A stretch of DNA of 64,000 bases. Origin: Brassica napus (taxonomy: Eukaryota; Streptophyta; Magnoliopsida; Brassicales; Brassicaceae). Below are positions 9,168 to 21,049 of the stretch, piece after piece. Position 1 is the first letter of the stretch; every line of letters begins with the position of its first letter. The stretch is taken from assembly GCF_020379485.1 (NCBI RefSeq), contig NC_063445.1, positions 51,609,422-51,673,421 on the forward strand, read 5' to 3'. Made by a program: the position numbers and the translations under genes. The notes below the pieces were generated by a model, which saw nothing but the letters and a program-made list of their open reading frames with translations, did not search any database and had not been told where the DNA came from.

Positions 9168-10377
9168 GTGGATAGAAAGCCTAGAATCGGGTAAGTATGA
9201 TAGACACACAATAATGGTGGCATTTAACCCTGTGAAAGGTTGTTCTCTATTTGTTCTTATGTTTTCAACGTCATTTTCCATTATCTAATAAAAAGAGTTT
9301 CATATTCTTTTAAGAAATTACTTGTGGGGCAAAAACTCTTATCACTAAGTGTTATCTTACGCCGTAGTTTTCAATCAAGTTGGTTTACACAAACACAAGC
9401 GCATCACGACTACTGTATTGATTCTTTTTAGTCTTGTTATTTTCTTGTGTAGGCGCTGAAGTAAAGTCATACCCAAATGTTCTTGTATATATTGGTATAC
9501 ATTAAATAAACTACATCACTATATATAAAACTAGAGTTGAGCGTATCATTTTTAATATACAGACAAAATATTCTAAATATAAATATAGTACACTTTTTTG
9601 AACACATAAATATAGTACACATAATCTCTGAAAACAAAACGTTATAAGAAATCATTATTAATTATTATTATTCTTATTTTCTCGTCTCATGTCATGTGTT
9701 TCTTTTTGATGATTTTTAGTTTCAAATTTTCAAATAGGACACTATTTTATTAGACTAGATTAATTGTAAATGAGGTAAGTAGATTTTATATTATGACTTG
9801 TGGAAGATGCATGCGTCCATCGTAGACCAACGGCCTAAAACCATGTCATTTGGTATTTGATGAATCAGAACATAAACAATTAGTTTTGCTGCTTTGCGTG
9901 ATAATGATATACTCATATACCTTATATTATTATAAACCACCCTTTACCACAAGTCCACATCTGTAAGCTAGGAAAGCGATAAATTTTTAATAACATGAGA
10001 GAGGTAAAGAGTAAACAACGATTTATTGACTAATCAGGCTGATCAATGAACTTCAACTTCTTGACATTTCTTGACAAAATTCAATTTGGGCCAGGGTAAA
10101 ATTCATGTACGTATGTGTCAGAAATTCAGAATGTTATTGTTACATGTCTGCTTCACATCATTCACAAGTGCGCTTAAGTACACACATTTGCCTGAAAATC
10201 TAACTTTCACCCACTCACACTATTAGCACTTTCTTCCTTTTCTTCCCAAAAGAAAAAAAACAAAACAACTCTGTTTCTCATCTTTACATCTCTCGTTTCC
10301 AAAAAAAAACTTCTTCGAATCTCCAAATAGAAAATAAATAACAGAGTGAGGAAGAGAGAAGAGACGAGAGAGTAGAG
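9168..10377 (+). promoter_or_regulatory. Upstream region and 5' leader of UMAMIT gene 1
   Basis: AT-rich sequence without coding potential. A CT-rich leader (10215-10360) precedes the ATG. A TATAAAC at 9931 is the clearest TATA-like motif but lies about 450 bp from the ATG, so the true start of transcription is uncertain. Confidence 0.4.
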
Positions 10378-11699
10378 ATGACGCGAAAATATTTTCAGAG
10401 AGAGGTGTTGCCGGTGACGGCGCTGGTAACAATGGAATGTGCCAACGTGGCCTTAAACACTCTGTTCAAGGCAGCCACTTTACAAGGCATGGGGTTCCAT
10501 GTCTTCATCGTTTACTCTTATGGTCTCGCTGCTCTTCTTCTCCTTCCTTCTCTTTTCTTCTCCTACAGGTTAGATTACAGTTTCTTTCTCTCCTTACTCG
10601 TTTGATCCGATCTTTACCAGTTTGAGCTGAAGTTTTCATGTTTTTTTTTAAATAGATTGATGGGTTCTTGTTAATTTGTCAGATCAAGAACGCTTCCACC
10701 GATGAATTTCTCAATTCTCTACAAAGTCGTGCTTCTTGGGTTAATTGGGTAAAGTATCATTTTTGCTATATTTTTCTTTATTAAAAGCAATTAGAAATTA
10801 TTTGCATGAGAGTTCCTCAAATTCTCAGATTTTTCTTTATGCTAAGAGAGGACACTTGGCTAAAAGTTGCTCCCAAAAGCTGCAACTGTTCTGCAAAAAT
10901 CTAACCCTATTTTTTTAATATTTATTTTCCTTTATTATGAATTATTTTTTTTATTTTTGAGGTGTTATTTTCATGATCATAACTTCGTAATAACCGGATT
11001 CTTTTTGTTATGACTGGATAGTTATTATAAGAGTAAATATTTAGTCCAAACTTTAAAGTATTCTAGATTTTTCTAAATTTTTACCAATCCAGTGAAACAT
11101 AATTTTCTCATGTTTACTCCACTTACTATTCTAAAAAGGAAATTGCACACTCATGTTTACTCTTGAGTTTTGTTAATACATTTGCTCCATTTTACTTTTC
11201 TCTTACTTCTTTTTAATCAATTTATTTTCCATCACTTTTCACCTAAATATGTTACTCTATTTTACTCTAAAATCGAACCCTTTATTACATAGTTATATAG
11301 ATAAATTAAATATTCTTAATTAATATAGATGCTGTTAGAACATAATGGGGAAATACAAGGACATGTACTAATTTTAGCAAACTGTACTGCAAAATCTACC
11401 CCATTTTCTTTTGTTTTTCCTTTTTTAATAATTTATTTTTATCTATTTTTTAAAAAGGGGATGCTTTCATCTTCGTTATAATCGAAATCTAATAGTACTA
11501 TTTTGTTATATAAATAAGTTAATAAAAATGGTGTTAAAATAATATAGATGCTGCTCAAACATAATGGGCTACACAGGCATTAACTATAGCTCTCCAACAC
11601 TTGCTTCTGCAATCAGCAACCTCACTCCTGCGTTTACCTTCTTGCTGGCCATCCTTTTCAGGTTTATTATCCTCTTATATATTCTTTTTACACTGTGTT

Positions 11700-11761
<62 letters not shown>

Positions 11762-13015
11762 TCTTTTTACACTATCAATTCCCTAAAATACCCTCGGCCC
11801 ATGAAGCATATTTGGGCATTGAGTTCAGCCCATGAGGCATCATTTGTTGAATTATTTGGAGTTTGGTATTAGGATGGAGAGTGTATCTTTCAAGAGAACA
11901 AGTAGTGTGGCTAAAATGTTAGGAACCATAGTCTCCATTGGAGGAGCATTTATTGTGACTCTTTACAATGGTCCTGTGGTGATCAATATGTCACCACCGT
12001 CCATTTCTCTGAGATCGCAATCTCCAAACCACGATTGGATCATTGGTGCGGCTTTTCTTGCCGTCGAGTATTTCATGGTTCCGTTGTGGTATATTGTTCA
12101 GGTCTGACTTTAATCAAACTATATTTTCATATATATATATATATATATATAATTTCACCTCTCTATATATGGTAATTGTTTTATGCATGTTATGATCCTA
12201 ATATTTCTCTTTGTAGACTCAAATCATGAGAGAGTATCCATCCGAGTTCACCGTTGTTTGCTATTATAGCTTTGGAGTGAGCTTTTGGACCGGGCTGGTC
12301 ACGTTGTTCACTGAAGGGAGTGACTTGAGTGCATGGAAGATAAAACCAAATATAGCTTTAGTATCAATCGTTTGCTCGGTGAGAATATAACTATGGGTTG
12401 ATGTGTGTTCCTCGACACTATGAGTATACAATAAATTTTTGTTTATGTTTATATGTTTAGGGATTGTTTGGATCTTGCATAAACAATACAATCCACACGT
12501 GGGCGTTGCGGATCAAGGGACCTTTATTCGTTGCAATGTTCAAGCCTCTGTCCATTGCCATTGCCGTCGCAATGGGCGTGATATTCCTCCGGGATTCTCT
12601 TTACATCGGCAGGTGAATAAAACTCACACTTGAAAACAATGTACATATAAATCCAGTCTAGTAGTTAGATTGTGCTCACTTGGCTATTGAGGAATATATA
12701 CATAGTAACTAGTGAATCGAATAGTTTGATAAGCCTAACCACTTAAGTTCAGACCAATCTTTTCTGCTTTAGTTAACTATTTTGTTTCCATTTGCGGACT
12801 GTCTGGTGAATGTTTTTGATCTCAGCTTGATAGGGGCAACGGTAATAACGATCGGGTTTTACACGGTGATGTGGGGCAAAGCTAAGGAAATGGCCTTAGT
12901 CGAAGATAACAACAAGGCTAACAACGAGGATGCTAACGAAGCTGACCTTGATTCTCCATCAGGTTCACGGAAGGCTCCTCTCTTGGAAAGTTACAAGAAC
13001 GATGAGCATGTATAA
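10378..13015 (+). CDS. UMAMIT41: WAT1-related/UMAMIT transporter, UMAMIT41-like
   Basis: Membrane transporter of the plant drug/metabolite family (two EamA repeats, usually ten helices). Studied members export amino acids or move auxin. Seven exons: 10378..10568, 10683..10748, 11548..11661, 11873..12101, 12217..12378, 12461..12612 and 12826..13015, giving 367 residues, normal for the family. Motifs: [10 protein letters not shown] near residue 25; [37 protein letters not shown]; then [14 protein letters not shown] before the hydrophilic tail that ends in KNDEHV. All exon junctions keep phase and match gene 2 (23212-31110), with identical 66, 114 and 162-bp exons. The tail and the [11 protein letters not shown] region match what I remember of Arabidopsis At3g28050. 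Introns 2 and 3 carry inserted sequence. No coding defect seen. Confidence 0.93.
10749..11547 (+). other. Intron 2 of UMAMIT gene 1 with a decoy copy of the exon-3 start
   Basis: At 11322-11349 a 28-base segment matches the exon-3 acceptor and start (11541-11568) at 25 of 28 positions, including AATATAG before the splice point. Splicing there would read GGA TGC TGT TAG and stop. Related sequence around CTGCAAAAATCTAACCC (10889) and CTGCAAAATCTACCCC (11387) suggests that a longer piece was duplicated and later altered. Confidence 0.6.
11680..11773 (+). mobile_element. Poly(A) retro-insertion in UMAMIT intron 3
   Basis: The 15-bp sequence TATTCTTTTTACACT occurs at 11680-11694 and again at 11759-11773. 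Between the copies are only GTGTTC and an uninterrupted run of 58 A residues (11701-11758). A poly(A) tract bounded by a direct repeat of this length is the signature of target-primed reverse transcription, here so truncated that little besides the tail remains. The run length may not be exact in raw sequence. Confidence 0.65.
12127..12150 (+). repeat. AT dinucleotide microsatellite
   Basis: About twelve AT units inside intron 4 of UMAMIT gene 1. Confidence 0.8.
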
Positions 13016-13447
13016 GTATCATCAACCAGTTAATACAGCTCTCTATATTTGTGTGTGTATGAAAATTTGATATGTAAAAGTCTTTTAATTTATTTGACGA
13101 TACAAATGTGATCTTTAATTTTAGGAATCAAGTTTCTTCTAATCACAATTATATAATCTAGTGTACGCATAACAAATCAATGAATTTTAGATGACAAACA
13201 AAATAATTATGTACAATTCAATAGTGTATGTTTGGCAGAAGAATGACTTTTGTTCAATTTAGCTGGAAATTGTTAAAAATGATTTGGATTCGCGTAATCA
13301 TTGTCCTTTCAGATACCTTTTTAATATTGAAATTGACTTTTAAATGTTTTAATGTAAAAGAATAATTCTCCATTTTAAAATGAGATTAAACCTAAAGCAT
13401 AAACGAAACTCCTACACCACCATTTTCTTGGTACGTTTCAAATATCT
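13016..13447 (+). other. 3' flank of UMAMIT gene 1
   Basis: AT-rich 3' untranslated and intergenic sequence up to the target site of the second CACTA element. Nothing else recognised. Confidence 0.5.
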
Positions 13448-13469
13448 AGTCACTACAAGAAAGCACGCC

Positions 13470-13978
13470 TGTTGCAAGAGAAATTTGCGGAGGAAATATT
13501 TCCTCGCAAATTCGCAAGGGAATTGCGACGAAAAAAATTTTCCTCGCAAAACGCTCGCAAATTTACGTCAAAATATTTTCCTCGCAAAATTGCAACCAAT
13601 TTGCGAGATTTTTCCGCAAACTCACGCAAAACCGTCGCAAATTTGCGATAGAATCTGTAGTCGCAAATCCGTTACAAATTTGCAAGGAATTTGCGTGTGA
13701 ATTGCAATACCATATACGTTCGTTGCAATTCCGTCGCAAAAAAAAACAGATAGGTTGGTGATACACGTTTTTAATTTTGTGTAACTAATTTATGAAAGAC
13801 ATTTAATATCGCAAAAAACGGATAGGTTGGTGATACACGTTTTTTCTAAGTGTAACTAATATTTGCAAGGGAAAAATCTCTCTCGCTAATCCCTTGCAAA
13901 GGGGAATGGCATCGCAATTCCGTTGCAATTCCGTTGCAATATCCGTCGCAATTCCCTTGCAAGTGTCTTGCAAATATT
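13470..13978 (+). repeat. Left subterminal repeats of CACTA 2 (GCGA type)
   Basis: Dense short units TTGCGAGGAAA, TTGCGACGGAA, TTGCAAGGGA and TTCCTCGCAAA in both orientations. A 40-bp piece containing GATAGGTTGGTGATACACG is itself duplicated at 13750 and 13822. Confidence 0.9.
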
Positions 13979-13989
13979 TTTCATATGTC

Positions 13990-13997
13990 TATATATA
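13990..13997 (+). promoter_or_regulatory. TATA box of CACTA-2 transposase gene
   Basis: TATATATA directly after the last subterminal repeat and about 145 bp before the ATG at 14140. Confidence 0.6.
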
Positions 13998-14139
13998 GCA
14001 GCTGTGAGAAGTGAGCGACCATTGGAAAAAAAAAACGAAAGAAAAAAGAAAAATAAAAGAAAAATAAAATAACAAAAAGTTGAGATAAATATATTGCCGT
14101 GAGTTGTGAGTAAGAAAAAAATAGAAAGTTGAGAGAAAA

Positions 14140-17100
14140 ATGGCGTCCGGACATGAAATATACGCGCTACGGGCTTGGATGTACAATCATAAAGATCCGG
14201 AGACTGGTGAAGTAACGAAAGAGTATCGTGCTGGACTACGAGGATTCTTACAACAGGCAACCAACCAACCATTCGCAAGGGAACATGGTAAAATCTTTTG
14301 TCCCTGTAGAAAATGCAAGAACGAGCCATATTTAGAAATAGATACTGTGAAGAGGCATTTATATAATAGAGAATTTAGACCAAACTACTACATATGGTTT
14401 TTGCATGGGGAAGGTGCATCAAGTAGTAGTACGGGTCAGGGATTTGAACTGCCAAATTATAATGCGAGTGATGGATATGAGCAAAATATGTTTGGAAATA
14501 ATGCGGAGGATGGGTATGAGCAAAATATGTTTGGAAACAATGCGGGGGATGGGTATGAGCAACAGGGAAATAGGTATCATGATATGGTTACAGATGCATT
14601 GCATGAAGCTGCTATTCCTGATAGTAGTAGGGAAGAACCTAACATTGACGCACAACGATTTTATAATATGTTAGACGCTGCCAATGAACCCATCTACGAA
14701 GGATGTAGAGAAGGGCTTTCTAGATTATCACTAGCATCTAGGATGATGACCATTAAAAGTGATCATAATCTAAATGAGAAGTGCATGGATTCGTGGGCTC
14801 AACTCATTAATGAGTATTTACCAGAAGGTAATTTTGCTGCGGATAATTTCTATGAAATTCAGAAGCTAGTTGCCGGTCTTGGTCTACCGTCTGAAATGAT
14901 TGATTTATGCGTTGACAACTGCATGATTTACTGGAAAGATGATGAAAAACTGACGGAGTGTCGATTTTGTCAAAAGCCAAGATATCAAGAAACCCAAGGA
15001 AGGAATCCTGTGCCGTACAAACGTATGTGGTACTTACCGATCACAGATAGATTGAAGCGTTTATACCACTCAGAAAGGACAGCCGCGTCGATGAGATGGC
15101 ATGCCCAACATTCGGTGAAAGATGGCGAGATTACACATCCCTCAGATGCAAAGGCATGGAAACGCTTTCAGACCGTATATTCCGACTTTGCGAGTGAGTT
15201 TAGAAACGTTTATCTTGGCTTATGCACGGATGGATTTAGTCCATTTGGTATGTCTGGAAGGCAATACTCTTTATGGCATGTCATCTTGACGCCATACAAT
15301 CTCCCTCCGGAGATGTGCATGCAAAGAGAATTTTTGTTCTTGAGTATTCTAGTGCCTGGTCCAAAACATCCAAAGCGAGCACTTGATGTATTTTTGCAAC
15401 CTTTGATCCATGAGCTGAAGATGTTGTGGCATTATAGCATGCAGACATGGGATCACTCGCAGCAACAGAACTTTAATATGCGTGCAGTGCTTATGTGGAC
15501 CATTAGTGACTTCCCCGCATATGGAATGTTATCGGGTTGGACCACACATGGAAGATTATCATGTCCATATTGTATGGATAGGACAGATGCTTTTCAGCTG
15601 AAAAATGGGAGGAAGTCATGTTGGTTTGATTGTCACCGTAGGTTTCTTCCGCCGCAACATACATATCGTAAGAACAAGAAATTGTTTAGGAAAAACAAGG
15701 TAGTGCATGTTCCTCCCCCAGTAATGCAATCAGGAGCATCTTTGTTAGAGCAGATTGATTATTACGGTGCTAAGGAAACATGTAAAGTTGGAGGAAATTG
15801 GCACACTCCACCTAACATGCCAGACGGGTATACGGCATCTCATAATTGGCATAAGAAGAGCATATTTTGGGAACTTCCATATTGGAAGGATCATCTCTTA
15901 AGGCACAACCTTGATGTGATGCACATAGAGAAGAATGTTTTTGAGAATATCATGAACACTCTTTTGGATGTGAAGGGAAAGAGTAAAGATAATTTGAAAT
16001 CGAGGTTGGATTTGCCAGAGTTATGTGCAAGACCAGAGCTGCATGTGACAAGAGAAGGAAAATTACCAGTTCCAAATTTTAGATTGCCTGGGGTGGCGAA
16101 GCAAAAGTTGTTTGACTGGGTAAATTCTGATGTAAAGTTTCCAGATGGATATGTGTCAAAATTCTCAAGATGCATCGAGCAAGGAAAAAAATTTTCTGGT
16201 ATGAAGAGTCACGACTGTCACGTTTTCATGCAGCGGCTCCTACCGTTCGCAATGACAGAGCTATTAGCAAAACATGTCCATGAAGCAATAGCCGGTAATA
16301 AAAGTGACTTTTAAAATTATATATAAATTTATTGTCTTTGTTAATTGTAATAATATTTTTGTTTGATGATGAATTTGTAGGAGTTGGAGCATTTTTTAGG
16401 GATTTATGCACTCGGACATTGACTGAGGATGGGATCGAGTTGTTAGCCAAGAATATTCCGGTTTTGCTTTGCAATCTGGAAAAAGTCTTCCCCCCATCTT
16501 TTTTTGACGTAATGGAACATCTCATGATTCATCTACCTTTTGAAGCAGCTCTTGGGGGCCCTGTGCAATTTCGATGGATGTATGTATTTGAGAGATTCAT
16601 GGGATATCTCAAAAAGTTTGCCAAAAATCTGGCCAAAGTCGAGGGCTCGATAGTTGCAGGAAGTTTGACGGTGGAAACTTCGCACTTTACATCCTACTAC
16701 TTTAGCCCAACCGTTAGAACGAAGAAGACCGCTCCTAGACGATATGACGACGGAGGAGTTGCGCCTTCATATCTTGTTACAGACGTTCCTGACATATTTT
16801 GTCAAATTGGAAGACTTGCTGGCAAAGTGAGAGAAGTTTGGTGGGAAGATCATGCACATGCTCATGCGGCTCACATTTATATTATTTCGAAACATTGACT
16901 ACTTGCAGGAATTTGAAAGGTACTCATACAAATTGAACATATATAAATTTTATTGATTACTTTGGTTTTATATTTACATATATTCCTAACAAATAACATT
17001 TCTTATATGCAGCATATTCAACTTACAAATTCGAGAACACTATCCTAATTTAGAAGAAAAGGATTATGAGCAGTTGAACGAACGAGATTATCCTGGGTGG

Positions 17101-17886
17101 TTAGAATACTATGTACGTACAATCTTTAGACTTTTAAAAATTAAAATGACTTATTTTAATGTTTATATATTTTGAGCAGGTGAAAAATGGATGTCATGAC
17201 AAACCAATTCCGCGATGGTTGTATGAATTTGTTGACAAACCGGTTTCTAAGATCACTACTGCTCCAATGTACTTCACTCGTGGATACACTTTTCATACGT
17301 ACACACACGGTTCGAAGAGATCAACCACAAATTTTGGAATCCAACTCCAAGGTGAAACTGACTTCTACGGTGTATTGCAACAGATCATAGAAGTCACTTA
17401 CCCGGGAACCATCAACTTAAAATGCGTAAATTTAAGTGTGATTGGTATGATCTAACGAGTGGCCGAGGGGTCCAAAAAAATAACCTTGGGGTCACTGATG
17501 TCAATGCAAATAGACGTTATACAAAATTCGAACCATATTGCCTTGCATCACAAGCAGATCAAGTGTGTTTTCTTTCATATCCAAGGATTAGAGAAAGGCG
17601 TGAAAGGTGGTTATCAGTGATTAAAGTGAATCCGCGAGGGCGTATAATCGTCGGAGAAATTGCCGATGTCGCTATGCAAGCCGAAAGAGTTGCTGAAATG
17701 TCCGTCCCAACCGAATCGACTGAGAATATCGTACACATCGATCCAGATAACCAAGAAGCAGAAGTCATTGTTGATGATTCCACCGAAGGGTCTGTTTCAG
17801 AAGAAGACGAGTTTAATGCTGAAACTGACGAAGATGAAATCACAAATGATGAGGCTGAAAATAGAGACAATGAAAAATGTATCTGA
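14140..17886 (+). pseudogene. CACTA transposase (tnp2 family), two frameshifts
   Basis: Transposase of CACTA 2. Exons 14140..16294, 16381..16919, 17013..17112 and 17180..17886. Domains in order: transposase-associated domain with a CPCRKCKN cysteine cluster (residues about 1-90); a tandem 14-residue repeat rich in GYEQNMFGNN (about 110-145); the tnp2 core with CTDGFSPFG (about 361), ISDFPAYGMLSGWTTHG (about 455) and LDVMHIEKNVFEN (about 590); DUF4218 in exon 2 (MEHLMIHLPFEAALGGP, FERFMGYLKK); and DUF4216 in exon 4 (YFTRGYTFHTY) with an acidic tail. Two defects: near 16897 two bases appear lost, giving a TGA after SKH, and near 17427 one base is lost within LKCV..KCDWYD. Exon 1 is fully open over 718 codons, so the damage is recent or limited. 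Confidence 0.93.
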
Positions 17887-17964
17887 AAACGAGTCTTATT
17901 AGACAAAATTTCACATTTATGCTGTATTGTCTTGTATTTGAATTTTTTTTTTTTTTTAAATATA

Positions 17965-18165
17965 ACAAAATGCGACGGAATTGCGACGGATTTGCATGAT
18001 TCGCTCGCAACTCCCTCACAAATTTGCGACGGATTTGCAAGGCGATCCTCGCAATTCCGTCGCAACTCTTCGACACTAGCCAAAACCCTAAACGAATCCT
18101 TAAAACACATTCGTTGCAATTCGCTCGCAAATTTGCAAGGGATTTGCAAGGGATTTGCGTCGGAG
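17965..18165 (+). repeat. Internal subterminal-type repeats of CACTA 2
   Basis: About 200 bp of TTGCGACGGATTTGC, CTCGCAACTCCC and TTTGCAAGGGATTTG units, identical in type to the element ends but placed between the two genes. Confidence 0.85.
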
Positions 18166-18175
18166 ATTAGGTTAA

Positions 18176-18183
18176 TATATAAG
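18176..18183 (+). promoter_or_regulatory. TATA box of the CACTA-2 second gene
   Basis: TATATAAG follows the internal repeat block at once. A long CT-rich leader (18190-18640) and a probable 5' leader intron ending at 18801 separate it from the ATG at 18802. Confidence 0.55.
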
Positions 18184-18801
18184 GACAGTTAACCCTTCTT
18201 CTCAATTAATCTCTGTCGTCAAAGGAAAAAAAAGAATCGAAAGCTCTCCGATCCCTCCTCTCTGCGTCTCCTCTCCGTGCTCTCTCTCCCCGCAGCCTGA
18301 CGTCTCCTGTCAAGTCTCGCCGGATTCTCCCGCCTCTCCTCTCCGCCGTATCTCTCTCTCTGTGCCTCTCATTTCGCAGCCGACGTCTCAGTCTTGCCGG
18401 ACTCTCCCGCCTCTCCTCTCTGCCGTATCTCCCTCTCTGTGCCTGTCCTCTCCGATGTCTCAGTCTCGCCGGATTTCATTCTCTCCACTCTCTCCTCGCC
18501 GATCCACTTCGATCTAGGTCTCCTCGCCGGATCTCCTTCTCTCAACCCGTCCCTCGTCGGATCTCTCTCCTCACGGCCGCCCTCATCTGCCGTCATACTC
18601 GCCGGACTTCCACCCTCATTATCTCGAACCGGCTCTGTTTCTTTGAAAGGTTACAAATTTTGGTTTATGTTTAAATTTAATTATCAGTTTAGGTTTTGAT
18701 TATCAGTTTAGGTTTTGATTATCAGTTTAGGTTATCGATTTGTGATGATTCCGTGTTTGGTTAGGGTTTTAACTATTTAGGTTTGGTTAATTTCTTTGCA
18801 G

Positions 18802-20443
18802 ATGTCAGGAAATGATTATAGCCGCTATCTATCTGCTGGTAGTAAGAAGAGTTCTGGTAGTACGAAGAGTTCATCCCGTCATACCAATCCGGGTAGTTCT
18901 TCTAATTCCCAGATGGCCGAGAGTTTGGTTGTTCCTAATAGCCAGACGCAAGCTTCCCCTCCAGCTCCCACCCCAGCTCCTGCAGCTCCCGCCCCAGCTC
19001 CTGCAGCTCCCGCCCCAGCTCCTGCAGCTCCCGCCCCAGACCCGGCGGCAGATTTAATGTCAATCAATTTGATTTTGGCTAGTCCGGGACATGATCGTCT
19101 TCCTCACCTCCATCCAGATCGCCCTTTAAATACGCTTTGGTAAGATTTTTAATTTTAATTCATTGCAACTAATTATAATATTTTCATATTTTTATAATAT
19201 AATTCTCTCAATTGCCTTGAATTTCATGTGATAGGTTTGATGACGATGTAAGCGTTGCTGCATCGGTCCGTCAAATCTTTGAAAAAGATTTCAAAGAACC
19301 ACATGCTAATTGGAAGCAAACCCCCGGGGATGTTGTGAGACGTTGGTTTGAATCCTTTGCGGTAATTCATTTAATTTTCTTGAATTTTAAAATTTGTAAA
19401 AAATTAATTTTATGTTCATGAATGTCTATTAATTTGCCTTTTTGTTGTGTCAGCAAATGTATCATTGAGATTCCGGTATAACAATCCTCGTTCGCAACTC
19501 TTTCGAGGCTAAATTGAAACTCCAATTGACTCGCCAAGTTAGTCGGTGGAAGAGTAAATGGCGGAAAAAAGGCGATGCAGCTATGCCTTTGTGGTTTGAC
19601 CCAAATGTTTGGGGTGGTCTTGTTGCTTATTGGTTAGATCCAGAATCTGAAGTCCGGAGTTGTAACAGTCGGGCAGCTCGTTACTCTGACCCTGATGGAC
19701 ATGGACCATCTAAGCATCGTTCAGGTCAGACTTCCTTCAGGGCCCGTGCACGAGTGATTGTAAGTTCTTGTTTTTCTTATCTTAGTTAATTCAAGTTGTG
19801 ATCTGAAATTGCCTATTTTATCTAAGTTGTGATCTCATTTTTATTGTTTAACTTAATCTTTTAAATTGTAGGCTGAGCAAACTGGGTGTTCTATTCCAGA
19901 CTTGCTTTGGGTTCTCGAGATCACTAAACGAAACCCGGATGGTTCTTTTGTTGACGGCAAATCTCAGCAGCTCTACAATGATGTGACATCTAAACTTCAG
20001 GAGTTATCTCAGGCTGCTAGTAATGATCCCGAGAGCACTGGTTCTAGTGGCCTCTCTCCAGCGGAAAAGAACAAGATCTATTGTGAGGTAAATTATTACG
20101 GCTCTCAATCTCAATTTTTTTTAAGTCTTCTTTGATATTGATCCTTTTCTGATTTTTTATGCAGATCGCTCCCCGCAAAAAGGGACGACTGTATGGAGTG
20201 GGTTCTCTAAATAAATCTTTAGGATCTGTTCCTGCTTCGTTTGCTTCTAGCAGTACTGAAGACCCATCTTTGAAGAAGATCATCTATGAGCAAGCTCAAA
20301 AGATTGAGAGCCAGGGAAATGAAATTTCGAAGCTTTACAAGATTGTTCGTCATCTCGCTTGCAAAGACCCTACCGTGGCCGACATTCTCCAGTCTGAAGC
20401 GTCTTCTGGTTCTGGTGATGATGATGAATCTGATGCTATTTAG
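18802..20443 (+). pseudogene. CACTA second gene (TnpA-like), one nonsense mutation
   Basis: Counterpart of the gene at 2685-4552. Exons 18802..19139, 19235..19361, 19454..19759, 19872..20087 and 20165..20443, 421 codons. The N-terminus is S-rich (SSGSTKSSSRHTN), followed by a P/A-rich repeat (about residues 55-85). Conserved core: HANWKQTPGDVVRRWF, WGGLVAYWLDPE, GSFVDGKSQQLYNDVTSKL and PRKKGR, ending in an acidic GDDDESDA. Exon 4 opens CAA ATG TAT CAT TGA; the TGA at 19466-19468 stands where a Trp codon is expected, a TGG-to-TGA change that ends the protein after about 159 residues. Everything after it is open and in phase. In contrast to CACTA 1, the intron lies before the ATG rather than directly after it. 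Confidence 0.87.
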
Positions 20444-20599
20444 TTTGTTTTCTATCTCTTTCAAATGACTTGAAACTTATATGTATGTGTTTGTGTAATG
20501 ACTCTTGAATTTCTTTCTATTTCAATAATATTTTCGTTAACTATTTAATTTTCTTCAGAATTTTATAAATATATAACAATTTATAAAATTTCAAATTCT

Positions 20600-21005
20600 G
20601 CAAGAAAAAACAAGTACTCGCAAATGACTTGCAAACTTGCAACGGAACGAGCCTCGCAATTTTGCAACGAAATAACACCCTTACAAAATTGCGACGGAAC
20701 TCTTAATTGCAAATTTGCGAGGAAAACAATCCTTGCAAAATTGCGACGAAATAGTTAATTGCAAATTTGCGAGGAACAACAAAACCGTTGCAAATTTTTG
20801 CGAGGAAATCAGTTCCGTCGCAATTTTGCAAGAAACACGTTTCCGTCGCAAATTTGCAAGGAATTTATCTCCGTCGCAAATTTACAAGCGTTTTGCGAGT
20901 GATTTTCATTTGCAACGAGCGGTTTGTGAGGGAACGTGGTTTCTCGCAAAACCCTCGCAATAAGCGATTTGCAACGGAATTGCGATGCAATTTTCCCTTG
21001 CAACT
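20600..21005 (+). repeat. Right subterminal repeats of CACTA 2
   Basis: Dense GCGA-type units (AATTTGCGAGGAAA, TTGCGACGAAAT, TCCGTCGCAAATTTGCAAG) up to the terminal inverted repeat. Confidence 0.9.
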
Positions 21006-21049
21006 GACGTGTTTTCTTGTAGTGAGTGTTTGAATGAGAAGTGGTTCTT

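Larger units (their letters stand above)
13451..21024 (+). mobile_element. CACTA (En/Spm) transposon 2, complete
   Basis: Complete 7574-bp element. The left end is CACTACAAGAAAGCACG and the right end CGTGTTTTCTTGTAGTG; these are inverted repeats differing at one position. The 3-bp target duplication AGT is exact (13448-13450 and 21025-21027). Inside are left subterminal repeats, a four-exon transposase gene, internal repeats, a second gene and right subterminal repeats. Both genes are disabled (two frameshifts, one nonsense), so the copy is not autonomous, but its ends look fit to be moved in trans. Confidence 0.96.

Noticed and set aside
11564..11872. Open frame with a long lysine run
   Set aside because: It is exon 3 read through the donor site into the poly(A) tract of the intron.
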